Assembly (NCBI RefSeq): GCF_013410375.1
Contig: NZ_JACCFL010000001.1
Location: 1,612,001-1,676,000 of the forward strand
Length of the DNA: 64,000 nucleotides
Source: Leifsonia shinshuensis
Lineage (GTDB): Bacteria > Actinomycetota > Actinomycetes > Actinomycetales > Microbacteriaceae
Reading direction: 5' to 3'
Part shown: positions 41,210-49,949 of the stretch, piece by piece
Layout of the letters: the number at the start of each line of letters is the position of its first letter
How positions within the stretch are numbered: the stretch's first letter is position 1
Program-made: the position numbers and the translations under genes
Notes under the pieces: model-generated
Databases searched by the model: none
The model's input: the letters and a program-made list of their open reading frames with translations, nothing else
What the model was told of the DNA's origin: nothing

Positions 41210-44200
41210 GTGTGGCGACTGGATAGGAAGAGCGAGGACGACGACGACATGACGTCCGACGTGCCCGAGGGCGACGCGCTGCGTCCGGCCGCCAACACCA
41301 CCTCGCCGCACTCGCTCAGCCTCGGCGAGGCCGGCCTCGTGGCCGGCAACATCGCCGATCCGGTCTGGGCGCGCTGGCGCGAGGAGATCGCGGCGATCGG
41401 CGGCGTGTCCCCGCTGCTGCACTTCGAGGACAGCCCGCGCACCCGGATCGAGCTGAGCACGACGCATCCCGGCGGCCTCCCGCAGTTCATCACCGGGCAG
41501 AGCACGCTGCTCTCCAGCCTGATCCGCGACGAGCTCGCCCTGCGCACGGCGCGGGCGGCGGCCAACGCGATCACCGCGAAGGGGATCGAGCTGCGCTCGG
41601 TCCGCGGCATCGAGTCCGTCCACCTCGCCATCGGCCTCGCCCAGTGGCGTTACGGCGCGGACGAGTTCCTGGCGCCGATCCTGCTGCGTCCGCTGGCGAT
41701 CCGCCGCTACGGGCGCGACTTCGAGCTCAAGCTCAAGGGGCAGCCGTTCCTCAACCCGGAGCTGGCGCGCGCGCTCTCCGAGCAGTTCCAGATCACCCTC
41801 GACGCGAACGCCTTCGTCGCGCTCGCGCTCGACAACGGCGCGTTCAAGCCGCAGCCGGTCATCGACCGCCTGCGCGGCCTGACCTCGCACCTGCCCTGGT
41901 TCAACGTCCAGCCGCGGCTGGTGGTGTCGTCGTTCGTGGACGTCGCCCCCGCGCTGCGCGCCGAGGCCGAGGACTTGGACACCACGCTCCTCGACGCGCT
42001 CGCCGGCAACCCGACCGCCCGCACCACGATCGAGAGCGCCTTCAGCCCGGCCCAGCCCGTCCGCCAGGACGAGCGGCCGCCCGCCACCGACTCCCTGCTG
42101 CTCGACGCCGACGAAGAGCAGGAGAACGTCGTCGCTCAGATCGCCGCGGGCAACTCCCTGGTGGTCAAGACCCTGCCCGGCACGGGAGGCACCCAGACGA
42201 TCGTCAACGCGGTCGGCGCCCTCGTCGCCCAGCACAAGCGCGTCCTCGTCGTCGGCCCGCGGCGGTCGAGCCTCGAGGACATCGCGCAGCGGTTCGCCAA
42301 GGTCGGCCTGCCCGGCCTCGCCGTCACGCCGCGCAGCCTGCGCCGCGACCTCATCCAGTCCATCGGCCGCAACGAGAAGGCGGAGCAGCCGCGCGTCACC
42401 GACGTGGACGACGCGCTGGTCCGACTGCGCAAGGTGCTCCTCGACTACCGGGCGGCCCTCGCCCGCCGCGACCCGGTGCTGCACGTCTCCGTGCTCGACG
42501 CGCTGCGCGAGCTCTCCCGGCTCGCCCTGCTCCCGTCGCCGCCGTCCACCACCGCGCGCCTGAGCCGCGCCTCCATCGCAGCGCTCGCCACCGGCCGCGA
42601 CGCCGCGGCCGACGCGCTCATCCGCGCTGCCCGGCTCGGCGAGTTCCGCTACGGCCCCAACGACTCGCCCTGGTACGGCGCCTCGTTCGGCACCACCGAG
42701 GAGGGCAAGTCCGCCCACGACCTCGCCAAGAAGCTCAGCCGCGCGGAGCTGCCCCGGCTCATCGACCGCGCCAAGGCCCTGATCGGGCAGACCAGGATGC
42801 GGCCGTTCGAGTCGATCGCCGAGCTCGGCGTCTACCTGCGGCTGCTGCTCGACGTGCGGGAGACGCTCGACCGGTTCACGCCCGCCGTCTTCGACCGCTC
42901 GATCGCCGAGCTGATCGCCGCCACCTCCTCGCGCCGCGAGTCGCCCGCCATGTCGGGGGCGAACCGCCGCCGGCTGCGCAAGCTCGCGCTGGAGTACGTG
43001 CGGCCCGGCGTGCACGTCACCGACCTCAACGAGAGCCTGCGCCGCATCCAGCAGCAGCGCATCCTCTGGAACCGCTTCGCCGTCGCCGGCGTCGTGCCGG
43101 AGGTGCCGGTCGGCATCGCCGACGTGCAGGTCGCCTACCAGCGCGTCGCGGAAGACCTCGCCCGGCTCGACATCCCGCTGCGCCGCACCGGCACCCCGCA
43201 GTCGCTCTCGGTGCTGCCGATCGACGAGCTGGTCCGCCAGATCGCCGGCCTCGCCGCCGAGTCGGAGGTGCTGGCCAACCTGCAGGAGCGCACCGCGCTG
43301 CTCGGGCAGCTGCGCGAGCGCGGGCTCGACCCGCTGCTGTCCGACCTGTCGGTCCGGCACGTCCCCGAGTCGCAGGTCAGCGCCGAGCTCGAGCTCGCCT
43401 GGTGGCAGTCGGTGCTGGAGGCCCTGCTGGCCTCCGACCGCGCTCTGCTGAGCGGCAACACCAGCGTGCTCGACCGCCTGGAGGCCGACTTCCGCCTCGT
43501 GGACGAGGCGCACGCCTCCGCCACCGGCAAGCAGCTGGCGTGGATGCTCGCGGAGACCTGGAAGATCGGCATCGTGGACTGGCCGGACGAGGCCAAGGCG
43601 CTCAAGAAGCTGCTCACCACGACCACGCCGACCGCCGCGTCGCTCAACGCCGCCGCCCCGCACCTGGCGCGCCCGCTCGCGCCGGTCTGGCTGGTCTCGC
43701 CCTACGAGGTGCCCGCGATCGACGCGGAGGTCGCCTTCGACGCCGTCGTGCTCGTCGACGCCGGCGCCTCCAGCCTCGCCGAGAACGTGCCCGTGCTGCG
43801 CCGCGCCCGCCAGGTGGTCGCGTTCGGCGACCCGGTGACCCAGACCCCGTCCCGCTTCGACACCGGCGTGCACGAGTACGGCGGCACGGTCGAGGACGTC
43901 GACGTCGACGCGCTGCACGCGGACTCCGCCCTCGGCCGGCTCTCCGAGCTGCTGCCGGTCTACACGCTGGCCCGCAGCTACCGCGCGGGCGGCGAGGACC
44001 TCGCCGAGCTGGTCAACCGCCGCTTCTACGGCGGCAACATCGACTCGCTGCCGTGGGCGGGCACCTACCTCGGGCACGGCAGCCTCGCCTTGCACTATGT
44101 CACGGGCGGCCAGGGCATGCCGGACTCCGACACCGGCGCCGTGGAGAGCACGGACGCCGAGGTGGCGAAGGTCGTCGAGCTCGTGCTGCGGCACGCGACC

Positions 44201-44974
44201 GACCGTCCGCGCGAGTCGCTCATGGTCATCACCGCGAGCGAGCGCCACGCGGTGCGCGTCAACCAGGCGGTGCTGGCGGCGTTCGCCAAGCGCACGGAGC
44301 TCGCCGAGTTCATCCTCGGGGACGGCCCGGAGCCGTTCTCGGTGGTGACGCTCGAGCAGTCCGTCGGCCAGAGCCGCGACCGCGTCGTCTTCTCGATCGG
44401 CTACGGCCGCACGCCGCACGGCCGCCTGCTCTCCAACTTCGGCGCCCTCGCGGAGCCGGGCGGCGACCGGCTGCTGGCGGTCGGGATGACCCGCGCCCGC
44501 CGCGGCATGGACATCGTCTCCTGCTTCCGTCCGGACGACATCGACGACTCCCGGATGCGCCACGGCATCGCGGCGCTCGCCCAGGTGCTGGGGGAGGCCG
44601 ACCAGCTGCAGGCCGCGGTCCCCGAGTACCTGAGCCCGGACGCGGACCCGATGGTCGTGGACCTCGCCAAGCGCCTCGCCCGCCGCGGGCTGGACGTCCA
44701 GGTCGGCTACCGCGGCAAGCTCACACTGGTAGCGTCGAACGCGGGCCGCGCCGTGGTGGTGGAGACGGACGAGGACGTGAACCGGGGCAGCCTCCGCGAG
44801 TCCCTCCGGCTGCGCCCGGACGTGCTGCGCCGCCTGGGCTGGCACTACCTCCGCGTCCACAGCTTCGAGCTGTTCGCCGACCCGGACGCCGTGGCCTCCC
44901 GCATCGCCCGCCTCATCGGCGCCGACGACGAGGCGACCACGGAGACGGCGCCGATCACCCTGCCGTCGCTCTGA
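41210..44974 (+). CDS. UPF1-like SF1 helicase with degenerate nucleotide-binding motifs
   Basis: A 1254-aa protein. A Q-motif-like EEQENVVAQI (about 306-315) precedes a Walker A position reading LPGTGGTQT (about 321-329), in which the usual Lys (PGTGKT) is Gly. The Walker B position is VVLVDAGAS (about 846-854) without the DE pair. GDPVTQTPSRF (about 873) fills motif III, VTLEQSVGQSRDRVVFS (about 1046) motif V and AVGMTRARRGMDIV (about 1090) motif VI. The C-terminus (about 1160-1230) looks like an endonuclease-like VSR/DUF559 tail (LDVQVGYRGKLTLVASN ... VVVETDED). The fold is helicase, but ATP hydrolysis is doubtful. GTG 41210 is preceded at 6 nt by TAGGGT. Function unknown. Confidence 0.75.
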   Translation: MWRLDRKSEDDDDMTSDVPEGDALRPAANTTSPHSLSLGEAGLVAGNIADPVWARWREEIAAIGGVSPLLHFEDSPRTRIELSTTHPGGLPQFITGQSTLLSSLIRDELALRTARAAANAITAKGIELRSVRGIESVHLAIGLAQWRYGADEFLAPILLRPLAIRRYGRDFELKLKGQPFLNPELARALSEQFQITLDANAFVALALDNGAFKPQPVIDRLRGLTSHLPWFNVQPRLVVSSFVDVAPALRAEAEDLDTTLLDALAGNPTARTTIESAFSPAQPVRQDERPPATDSLLLDADEEQENVVAQIAAGNSLVVKTLPGTGGTQTIVNAVGALVAQHKRVLVVGPRRSSLEDIAQRFAKVGLPGLAVTPRSLRRDLIQSIGRNEKAEQPRVTDVDDALVRLRKVLLDYRAALARRDPVLHVSVLDALRELSRLALLPSPPSTTARLSRASIAALATGRDAAADALIRAARLGEFRYGPNDSPWYGASFGTTEEGKSAHDLAKKLSRAELPRLIDRAKALIGQTRMRPFESIAELGVYLRLLLDVRETLDRFTPAVFDRSIAELIAATSSRRESPAMSGANRRRLRKLALEYVRPGVHVTDLNESLRRIQQQRILWNRFAVAGVVPEVPVGIADVQVAYQRVAEDLARLDIPLRRTGTPQSLSVLPIDELVRQIAGLAAESEVLANLQERTALLGQLRERGLDPLLSDLSVRHVPESQVSAELELAWWQSVLEALLASDRALLSGNTSVLDRLEADFRLVDEAHASATGKQLAWMLAETWKIGIVDWPDEAKALKKLLTTTTPTAASLNAAAPHLARPLAPVWLVSPYEVPAIDAEVAFDAVVLVDAGASSLAENVPVLRRARQVVAFGDPVTQTPSRFDTGVHEYGGTVEDVDVDALHADSALGRLSELLPVYTLARSYRAGGEDLAELVNRRFYGGNIDSLPWAGTYLGHGSLALHYVTGGQGMPDSDTGAVESTDAEVAKVVELVLRHATDRPRESLMVITASERHAVRVNQAVLAAFAKRTELAEFILGDGPEPFSVVTLEQSVGQSRDRVVFSIGYGRTPHGRLLSNFGALAEPGGDRLLAVGMTRARRGMDIVSCFRPDDIDDSRMRHGIAALAQVLGEADQLQAAVPEYLSPDADPMVVDLAKRLARRGLDVQVGYRGKLTLVASNAGRAVVVETDEDVNRGSLRESLRLRPDVLRRLGWHYLRVHSFELFADPDAVASRIARLIGADDEATTETAPITLPSL

Positions 44975-44990
44975 CCCTCCTCCTCCTCCC

Positions 44991-45109
44991 ATTCGTGACG
45001 AATGTCGCGAATGGCGCCGCGAAAGCCGACATTCGTGACGAATGTGGAGCACGCACTTTCGTGACGAATCGCGCGAATGGCGCGGGCGAACGCGACATTC
45101 GGCACGAAT
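44991..45109 (+). repeat. Duplicated intergenic module of palindromes
   Basis: Two copies of about 55 bp start 66 bp apart. The 13-bp palindrome ATTCGTGACGAAT occurs at 44991-45003 and 45031-45043; the variants TTTCGTGACGAAT (45057-45069) and ATTCGGCACGAAT (45097-45109) close the second copy. Between the palindromes of each copy lies CGCGAATGGCGC. The block separates the helicase-like gene from a small protein gene and contains no ORF of its own that I trust. Confidence 0.75.
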
Positions 45110-45142
45110 GTGGGCGCGGGGTCTGACGGTTACGCTGGAGGG

Positions 45143-45313
45143 GTGACCCAGAAGCCCGACGCCGAGCGCCCCGCGCGCCGGTCCCGCCGTGTGCAGCGTG
45201 CCGGCGCGCCGGGCGCCGACCCGACGCCGCGGGTTCCGGAGCGGGACCGCGAGGAGGGCTCCTGGTCGCCGAACGACGAGCAGCTGCGGCGGGACGTCCC
45301 GCCGCACTACTGA
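45143..45313 (+). CDS. Small basic hypothetical protein
   Basis: A 56-aa Arg/Pro-rich protein (RPARRSRRVQRAGAPG near the start), ending SWSPNDEQLRRDVPPHY. GGAGG sits 3 nt before the GTG, while TACGCT 6 nt before it would also fit a leaderless start. The short conserved-looking end suggests a real protein, but no family is recognised. It converges with mscL, 10 bp away. Confidence 0.55.
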   Translation: MTQKPDAERPARRSRRVQRAGAPGADPTPRVPERDREEGSWSPNDEQLRRDVPPHY

Positions 45314-45323
45314 GCGGCCGCCG

Positions 45324-45764
45324 CTACGGCAGCGGGTCGGCGTGCCGGCCGGCGCTCGCCGACGGCGGTGCCTGCTGGGCCTGCAGGAGGTCGCGGATCT
45401 CGCTGAGGAGGTCCAGCTCGGTGACCGGGGCGTCCGGCTCCACGACGCCCTTCTTGCGGAGGCGGTCCATCCGCTCCTTGAGCTTGTTGATCGGGAACAC
45501 GAAGACGAAGTAGACCACGACGGCCACGATCAGGAAGTTGATGATCGCGCCGAGGACAGCGCCGAACTTGATCTCTGCGCCGTTGAGGTGCACGATCATC
45601 GCCTTGTCGAGCGAGCTCGCCTTGAAGAACGCGCTGATCAGCGGGTTGAAGAGGTTCGTCACGATCGACGTCACCACGGCGGTGAACGCGGCGCCGATGA
45701 CGACCGCGACCGCCAGGTCGATCACGTTCCCGCGGAGGATGAACTCCCTGAAGCCTTTGAGCAT
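45324..45764 (-). CDS. mscL: Large-conductance mechanosensitive channel MscL
   Basis: A 146-aa protein with the MscL start MLKGFREFILRGNVIDLAVAVVIGAAF (in parts), TM1 including VVIGAAFTAVVTSIV, and TM2 FGAVLGAIINFLIVAVVVYF. The C-terminal helix has NKLKERMDRLRKK and a 40-residue tail. It opens on membrane tension to release solutes on hypo-osmotic shock. AAAGGA lies 8 nt before ATG. Confidence 0.95.
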   Translation of the reverse strand: MLKGFREFILRGNVIDLAVAVVIGAAFTAVVTSIVTNLFNPLISAFFKASSLDKAMIVHLNGAEIKFGAVLGAIINFLIVAVVVYFVFVFPINKLKERMDRLRKKGVVEPDAPVTELDLLSEIRDLLQAQQAPPSASAGRHADPLP

Positions 45765-45825
45765 GACCGGTCCTTTCGCCAGGTGGATGGAACTGGTGGT
45801 GCGGTGCGCCCGGGCGGGCGGGGGA

Positions 45826-46173
45826 TCAGGCCGCGGAGCCCGAGGTGCTGGAGCCGGACGACGACGAGCCGGACGACGACGACCCGGACGAGGCCGAACC
45901 AGACGACGACGACCCGGAGGCCGACGACGACGACCCGGAGGTCGAGGACGACGACGACCCGGACGACCCCGCCGACCCACCACTCGTCTTGGTACCACCG
46001 CGCGAGTCGGTCCGGTAGAACCCGGACCCGTTGAAGGTCACGCCGACGGCGCCGAAGACCTTGCGCAGCGTCCCGCCGCAGTTCGGGCAGACCGTGAGCG
46101 CGTCGTCGGTGAACGCCTGGTGGATGTCGAAGGCGTGGCCGCAGTCGCGGCACGAGTAGGAGTAGGTGGGCAT
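45826..46173 (-). CDS. FmdB-type zinc ribbon protein with Ser/Gly tail
   Basis: A 115-aa protein. The first 45 residues form a CxxC...CxxC zinc ribbon (MPTYSYSCRDCGHAFDI ... LTVCPNCGGTLRKVFG) of the FmdB/CxxC_CXXC_SSSS family. The last 55 residues are almost pure Ser/Gly/Ala (SSGSSSSSTSGSS style), longer than is usual. Function of the family is not settled. GGAAGA lies 3 nt before ATG. Confidence 0.85.
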   Translation of the reverse strand: MPTYSYSCRDCGHAFDIHQAFTDDALTVCPNCGGTLRKVFGAVGVTFNGSGFYRTDSRGGTKTSGGSAGSSGSSSSSTSGSSSSASGSSSSGSASSGSSSSGSSSSGSSTSGSAA

Positions 46174-46193
46174 GGTCTTCCGTGTCGTGTGTG

Positions 46194-46778
46194 TCAGGAG
46201 AACTGGACGATGCGGGTCGGGGTGACCGCGCCGTCGACCGGCTGATCGTGCCGCTCGCGCGGGACCTCGTCCACGAGCTCGCCGTCGAAGACGACGGCGT
46301 ACACCGGGGGACATTTTTCCATGCTGCCCAGCGTCTTGTCGAAATAGCCGCGGCCCCAGCCCATCCGCATGCCGCTCGCGTCCACGGCGGCGGCCGGTAC
46401 GAGGATGAGGTCGACGTCGTTGATGGCGATCGGCCCGAGCAGCTCGCCGACGGCCTCCGGCATCCCGAACAGCCCCTCGGTCTCGGTCTCGCCGTCGCCG
46501 GTGGTCCAGTCCAGGAGGCCGTCCTCGCGGGACACCGGGAGCAGGACGCGCACGCCCTGCGTCAGCGCCCAGTTCACGAACGGGCGGGTGTCCGGCTCGA
46601 TGGTGGTGGAGAGGTAGCAGGCGATGGAACGCGCCGACAGGTCCGTCGCGAGGTCGACCAGATTCCGGGTGATTCCGGCCGTCGCGGCCTGCCGCTCGGT
46701 GCTCGTGAGGTTCTGCCGCCGCTCCCGCAGCTCGGCGCGCAGGGCGCGCTTGCGATGGGCTGCGGTGTCCGTGTCCAT
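46194..46778 (-). CDS. 5-formyltetrahydrofolate cyclo-ligase
   Basis: A 194-aa enzyme of the 5-FTHF_cyc-lig family. It has KRALRAELRERRQNL at the start, LLPVSREDGLLDW, the folate site LILVPAAAVDASGMRMGWGRGYFDK and the terminal HDQPVDGAVTPTRIV. It converts 5-formyl-THF with ATP to methenyl-THF. TAGGAT stands 6 nt before the ATG, so it is likely leaderless. It is divergent from galU. Confidence 0.93.
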   Translation of the reverse strand: MDTDTAAHRKRALRAELRERRQNLTSTERQAATAGITRNLVDLATDLSARSIACYLSTTIEPDTRPFVNWALTQGVRVLLPVSREDGLLDWTTGDGETETEGLFGMPEAVGELLGPIAINDVDLILVPAAAVDASGMRMGWGRGYFDKTLGSMEKCPPVYAVVFDGELVDEVPRERHDQPVDGAVTPTRIVQFS

Positions 46779-46800
46779 AGCGCAATCCTAGAAGATCCCC

Positions 46801-46829
46801 TTGAGAGGGACGGTGCGAATGCGGATACT
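46801..46829 (+). promoter_or_regulatory. Vegetative promoter of galU
   Basis: TTGAGA (46801-46806), a 17-nt spacer and GATACT (46824-46829) precede the galU ATG by 9 nt. A transcription start near 46837 would leave essentially no leader, so translation is probably leaderless. Confidence 0.6.
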
Positions 46830-46838
46830 GTGGGCGCT

Positions 46839-47801
46839 ATGGCTAATCACGTCACGAAAGCAGTCATCCCCGCGGCCGGACTCGGCACCCGGTTCCTGCC
46901 GGCCACCAAGGCGATGCCGAAGGAGATGCTGCCGGTGGTCGACAAGCCGGCGATCCAGTACGTGGTCGAGGAGGCCGTGGCGGCGGGGCTGCACGATGTC
47001 CTCATGGTCACCGGCCGCAACAAGAACGCGCTGGAGAACCACTTCGACCGCAACGCCGAGCTGGAGGACACCCTCGAGAAGAAGGGCGACACCGACCGGC
47101 TGCAGAAGGTCAACTACTCCACCTCGCTGGCCGACCTCCACTACGTGCGCCAGGGTGACCCCAAGGGTCTCGGCCACGCCGTCCTCCGCGCCAAGATGCA
47201 CGTCGGGCGCGAGCCGTTCGCCGTGCTGCTCGGCGACGACATCATCGACTCCCGCGACGACCTCCTGCAGCACATGCTCGACGTCCAGCACCGCTACAAC
47301 GCCACCGTCGTCGCGCTGATGGACGTGCCGCGCGAGTCCATCCACCTCTACGGCGCCGCGGCGATCGAGGAGACCGGCGACGACGACGTGGTGCGCATCA
47401 CCGGGCTGGTCGAGAAGCCGGACGCCGACAAGGCGCCCTCGAACTACGCGATCATCGGCCGCTACGTCCTGCGCCCGGAGGTGTTCGACGTGCTCGAGCG
47501 CACGGAGCCGGGCCGCGGCGGCGAGATCCAGCTCACCGATGCCCTGCAGTCGATGGCGCAGGCGCCGGACTGGACCGGCGGCGTCTACGGGGTCGTCTTC
47601 CGCGGCCGGCGCTACGACACCGGCGACCGACTCGACTACATCAAGGCGATCGTCCAGCTCGCGGTCGACCGGGAGGACCTCGGGCCGGAGCTGCGGCCGT
47701 GGCTGAAGGACTTCGCCGACGGCCTCCACGACGAGCCGCGCGAGATCCTGGACGAGATGCCGACCGACGCGGCTGACGCGCCGGAGGACGTCAACCGCTA
47801 A
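46839..47801 (+). CDS. galU: UTP-glucose-1-phosphate uridylyltransferase
   Basis: A 320-aa nucleotidyltransferase. It shows AAGLGTRFLPATKAMPKEML (nucleotide site, about 10-30), VDKPAIQYVVEEA, GLGHAVLRAK and VLLGDDII (metal site Asp), as in GalU. It makes UDP-glucose, the substrate of glucan synthases such as the one at 3077-4819, and of wall polymers and trehalose. Downstream the acetyltransferase gene starts 43 bp later and may share the transcript. Confidence 0.95.
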   Translation: MANHVTKAVIPAAGLGTRFLPATKAMPKEMLPVVDKPAIQYVVEEAVAAGLHDVLMVTGRNKNALENHFDRNAELEDTLEKKGDTDRLQKVNYSTSLADLHYVRQGDPKGLGHAVLRAKMHVGREPFAVLLGDDIIDSRDDLLQHMLDVQHRYNATVVALMDVPRESIHLYGAAAIEETGDDDVVRITGLVEKPDADKAPSNYAIIGRYVLRPEVFDVLERTEPGRGGEIQLTDALQSMAQAPDWTGGVYGVVFRGRRYDTGDRLDYIKAIVQLAVDREDLGPELRPWLKDFADGLHDEPREILDEMPTDAADAPEDVNR

Positions 47802-47843
47802 CGTCGTATCTGCGGCGCGAGGTCGTCGCAGAAGGAGGACGCC

Positions 47844-48506
47844 GTGGCGTTCGTCATCCCCACGCTGAGCGAGGGACGCATCGGACTGCGTCCGATCCGC
47901 CTGCGGGACGCGCGCAACCTGGAGCGCTCGCTGCTCGACAACCGCACCTGGCTGCGCCAGTGGGAGGCCACCAGCCCCTACGCGCCGGGCGCGTTCGACA
48001 CCCGCGCGAGCATCCGCTCCCTTCTGGCGAACGCGCGCGCCGGCCACGGCCTGCCGTTCATCGTGGAGTACGACGGCCGCCTGGCCGGACAGCTCAACGT
48101 CTCGTCCGTCACCTACGGCTCGCTCTCCAGCGCCACCATCGGCTACTGGATCGCCGAGGAGTTCGCCGGCCGCAACATCACGCCGACCGCGGTCGCGCTG
48201 GCGACCGACTACTGCTTCTACCAGCTGGGCCTGCACCGCATGGAGATCTGCATCCGCCCGGAGAACGCGCCCAGCCTGCGGGTCGTCGAGAAGCTCGGCT
48301 TCCGCTACGAGGGGCTGCGCCGGCGGTACATCCACATCAACGGCGACTGGCGCGACCACTACTGCTTCGGGCTGGTCTCGGAGGAGCTCCAGCAGGGCGT
48401 GCTGCGCCGCTGGCTGGACGGGAACGCGCCGACGGAGGCCGCCGCCGTGACCGCGGAGGACCGCGCTGCCGCCTCCGTCCCGCTCCCGGTGGCCCGGCGC
48501 CGCTGA
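47844..48506 (+). CDS. GNAT acetyltransferase (RimJ-like)
   Basis: A 220-aa GNAT-fold protein. It has RIGLRPIRLRDARNLERSL, the acetyl-CoA contact region YWIAEEFAGRNITPTAVALATD and GLHRMEICIRPENAPSLRVVEKLGFRYEGLRRRYI. This matches RimJ/RimL-type ribosomal-protein N-acetyltransferases. AGGAGG lies 4 nt before the GTG. Order galU-rimJ is common in Actinobacteria. Confidence 0.9.
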   Translation: MAFVIPTLSEGRIGLRPIRLRDARNLERSLLDNRTWLRQWEATSPYAPGAFDTRASIRSLLANARAGHGLPFIVEYDGRLAGQLNVSSVTYGSLSSATIGYWIAEEFAGRNITPTAVALATDYCFYQLGLHRMEICIRPENAPSLRVVEKLGFRYEGLRRRYIHINGDWRDHYCFGLVSEELQQGVLRRWLDGNAPTEAAAVTAEDRAAASVPLPVARRR

Positions 48507-48600
48507 CCCCGCCGCACCGCCGCGGGAGCGCTGCGCCTCCGTCAGCGGCCGCTGCACGCCGGTTGCGCGCCCGCTGAGAGTCCTCTCCATCGAAGACACA

Positions 48601-48629
48601 CCCGGGCGCTGACCGGGAGCGCGCCCGGG
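48601..48629 (+). terminator. Hairpin after the galU-acetyltransferase unit
   Basis: CCCGGGCGC (48601-48609) and GCGCCCGGG (48621-48629) form a perfect 9-bp stem with an 11-nt loop, 95 nt after the acetyltransferase stop. It ends just before the promoter of the next gene. No U-tract. Confidence 0.45.
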
Positions 48630-48648
48630 CGACCCCTACCGTAGAGGC

Positions 48649-49746
48649 ATGAACGGGGATGTGATGGGCGGTGGGGTGGTCGTCGCCATCGCGGCCGCCC
48701 TCTGGCTGGCCTACCTCGTCCCGGTGTGGCTGCGTCGCCGCGAGTACCTGGCGACGGAGCGCAACGCGGTGCGGCTGCAGCAGACGCTCCGCATCCTCGC
48801 CGAGACGAGCGAGCTTCCGGACGAGGTCCGCATGGAGGCGACCGCGAAGACGGTGGCGGAGCAGCAGCGGATCCTGCGCAGGGCGGAGGAACGCCGCCTG
48901 GCGACCGCGCGCGCGGAGGCCGCGGCCCACGCGCGCCGCGAGCTGGCCATCGCCGAGGAGCGCCGCCAGGCCGCGGAGGAGGCCGAACGCGCCGCGGCGG
49001 ACGCCATCGCCCTGGAGCGCGCCTCCCGCGCGGCAGCGGCCCAGCGGGCACGCGCCCTCGCCGCCCTGCACGCACGCCCGGTGCTCTCGCCGCAGCGTCG
49101 CCGTCGGCTGCGCCGTTCCCGTGCCGTCTGCACGCTCGTGCTGGTCGCCGGTCTGGTGGGTGTCGCCTCGGGCGCCGCACTCCTGCTCGCGACCGGCGCC
49201 TGGCTGCTGCCCGCCGCGTCCGTGATCGTCACCGTGGCCGCCCTCGGGATGCTGAGCCGCCTGTCCCGGTCGGCCAAGGCCGCGCCGGCGCCCGTGCCGT
49301 TCATCCCGGCCGCGCCCGCGTCGCCCGCGCTGTACGACGACGCCAAGCACGATCTCCCCGTCCAGGAGGCCCTGCGCCAGAGCTGGACGCCGCAGCCGCT
49401 CCCGAAGCCCCTGCACCTGTCGCCCGGAACCGTGGCCGCGGCCGCGATGGCGTCGGTGGACGCCGCCGCCGAGCTCCGCCGCGCCGCCGCGCGTGCGGAC
49501 TTCGAGCGCAAGGCGACCGCTGTCGCCGAGGCGGCGCCGGCCGCGCCCGCACCGGTCCGGCTGCGCCCGGTCGCGGCCGTTCAGGAGGCGGCGCCGGTCG
49601 CCGTGGCCGCCGCGCCGCGTCCGGCTCCCGCGCCGATCGTGGAGGCCGTCCCGAGCGTGTACTCGAGCATGGGGATCGTCGGCTCGGTGGACGACGGCGC
49701 CCTCGACCTGGACGCCGTCCTGCGCCGCCGCCGCGCCGCGAGTTGA
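48649..49746 (+). CDS. Membrane protein with coiled-coil segment, unknown function
   Basis: A 365-aa protein. Segment 8-26 is an N-terminal membrane span. A long charged helix (about 45-150, ATERNAVRLQQTLRILAETSE then AEERRLATARAEAAAHARRE) is likely coiled coil. Two more spans follow (about 163-205). The C-terminal half is Ala/Pro-rich, ending LDLDAVLRRRRAA. Similar proteins sit beside tRNA-Ala in Microbacteriaceae genomes as I recall; function unknown. TACCGT 6 nt before ATG suggests a leaderless start. Confidence 0.7.
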   Translation: MNGDVMGGGVVVAIAAALWLAYLVPVWLRRREYLATERNAVRLQQTLRILAETSELPDEVRMEATAKTVAEQQRILRRAEERRLATARAEAAAHARRELAIAEERRQAAEEAERAAADAIALERASRAAAAQRARALAALHARPVLSPQRRRRLRRSRAVCTLVLVAGLVGVASGAALLLATGAWLLPAASVIVTVAALGMLSRLSRSAKAAPAPVPFIPAAPASPALYDDAKHDLPVQEALRQSWTPQPLPKPLHLSPGTVAAAAMASVDAAAELRRAAARADFERKATAVAEAAPAAPAPVRLRPVAAVQEAAPVAVAAAPRPAPAPIVEAVPSVYSSMGIVGSVDDGALDLDAVLRRRRAAS

Positions 49747-49804
49747 GCGCCGCTCGATTTCGGATCGGCACGACGGGAGTGCTATTGTTTCTAAGCAGTT
49801 CCCC

Positions 49805-49880
49805 GGGGCTATGGCGCAGTTGGTAGCGCGCTTCGTTCGCATCGAAGAGGTCAGGAGTTCGAATCTCCTTAGCTCCACCA
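49805..49880 (+). tRNA. tRNA-Ala (anticodon CGC)
   Basis: All four arms fold. The acceptor stem GGGGCTA pairs with TAGCTCC. The anticodon arm is CTTCG-TTCGCAT-CGAAG, with anticodon CGC at 49838-49840, and the T-arm is AGGAG-TTCGAAT-CTCCT. Discriminator A and an encoded CCA (49878-49880) end the gene. It reads GCG codons. Confidence 0.96.
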
Positions 49881-49884
49881 CCAG

Positions 49885-49919
49885 AAGAAGGACCGCCAGA
49901 TGGCGGTCCTTCTTTCGTT
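49885..49919 (+). terminator. Intrinsic terminator after tRNA-Ala
   Basis: AAGAAGGACCGCC (49885-49897) pairs fully with GGCGGTCCTTCTT (49902-49914) around AGAT and is followed by TCGTT. This is the only hairpin in the window close to a classical Rho-independent terminator. Confidence 0.85.
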
Positions 49920-49949
49920 GAGGCTGCCTTTCGCTCAGGCGGCGCGAGG

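Noticed and set aside
44991..45109. Ends of a small insertion element
   Set aside because: No transposase frame, no flanking target duplication and the palindromes repeat internally instead of marking termini.
41000..45307. A very long minus-strand open frame opposite the helicase-like gene
   Set aside because: It has the composition of GC-rich antisense shadow, no start context and no domain; the plus-strand frame contains all recognisable motifs.
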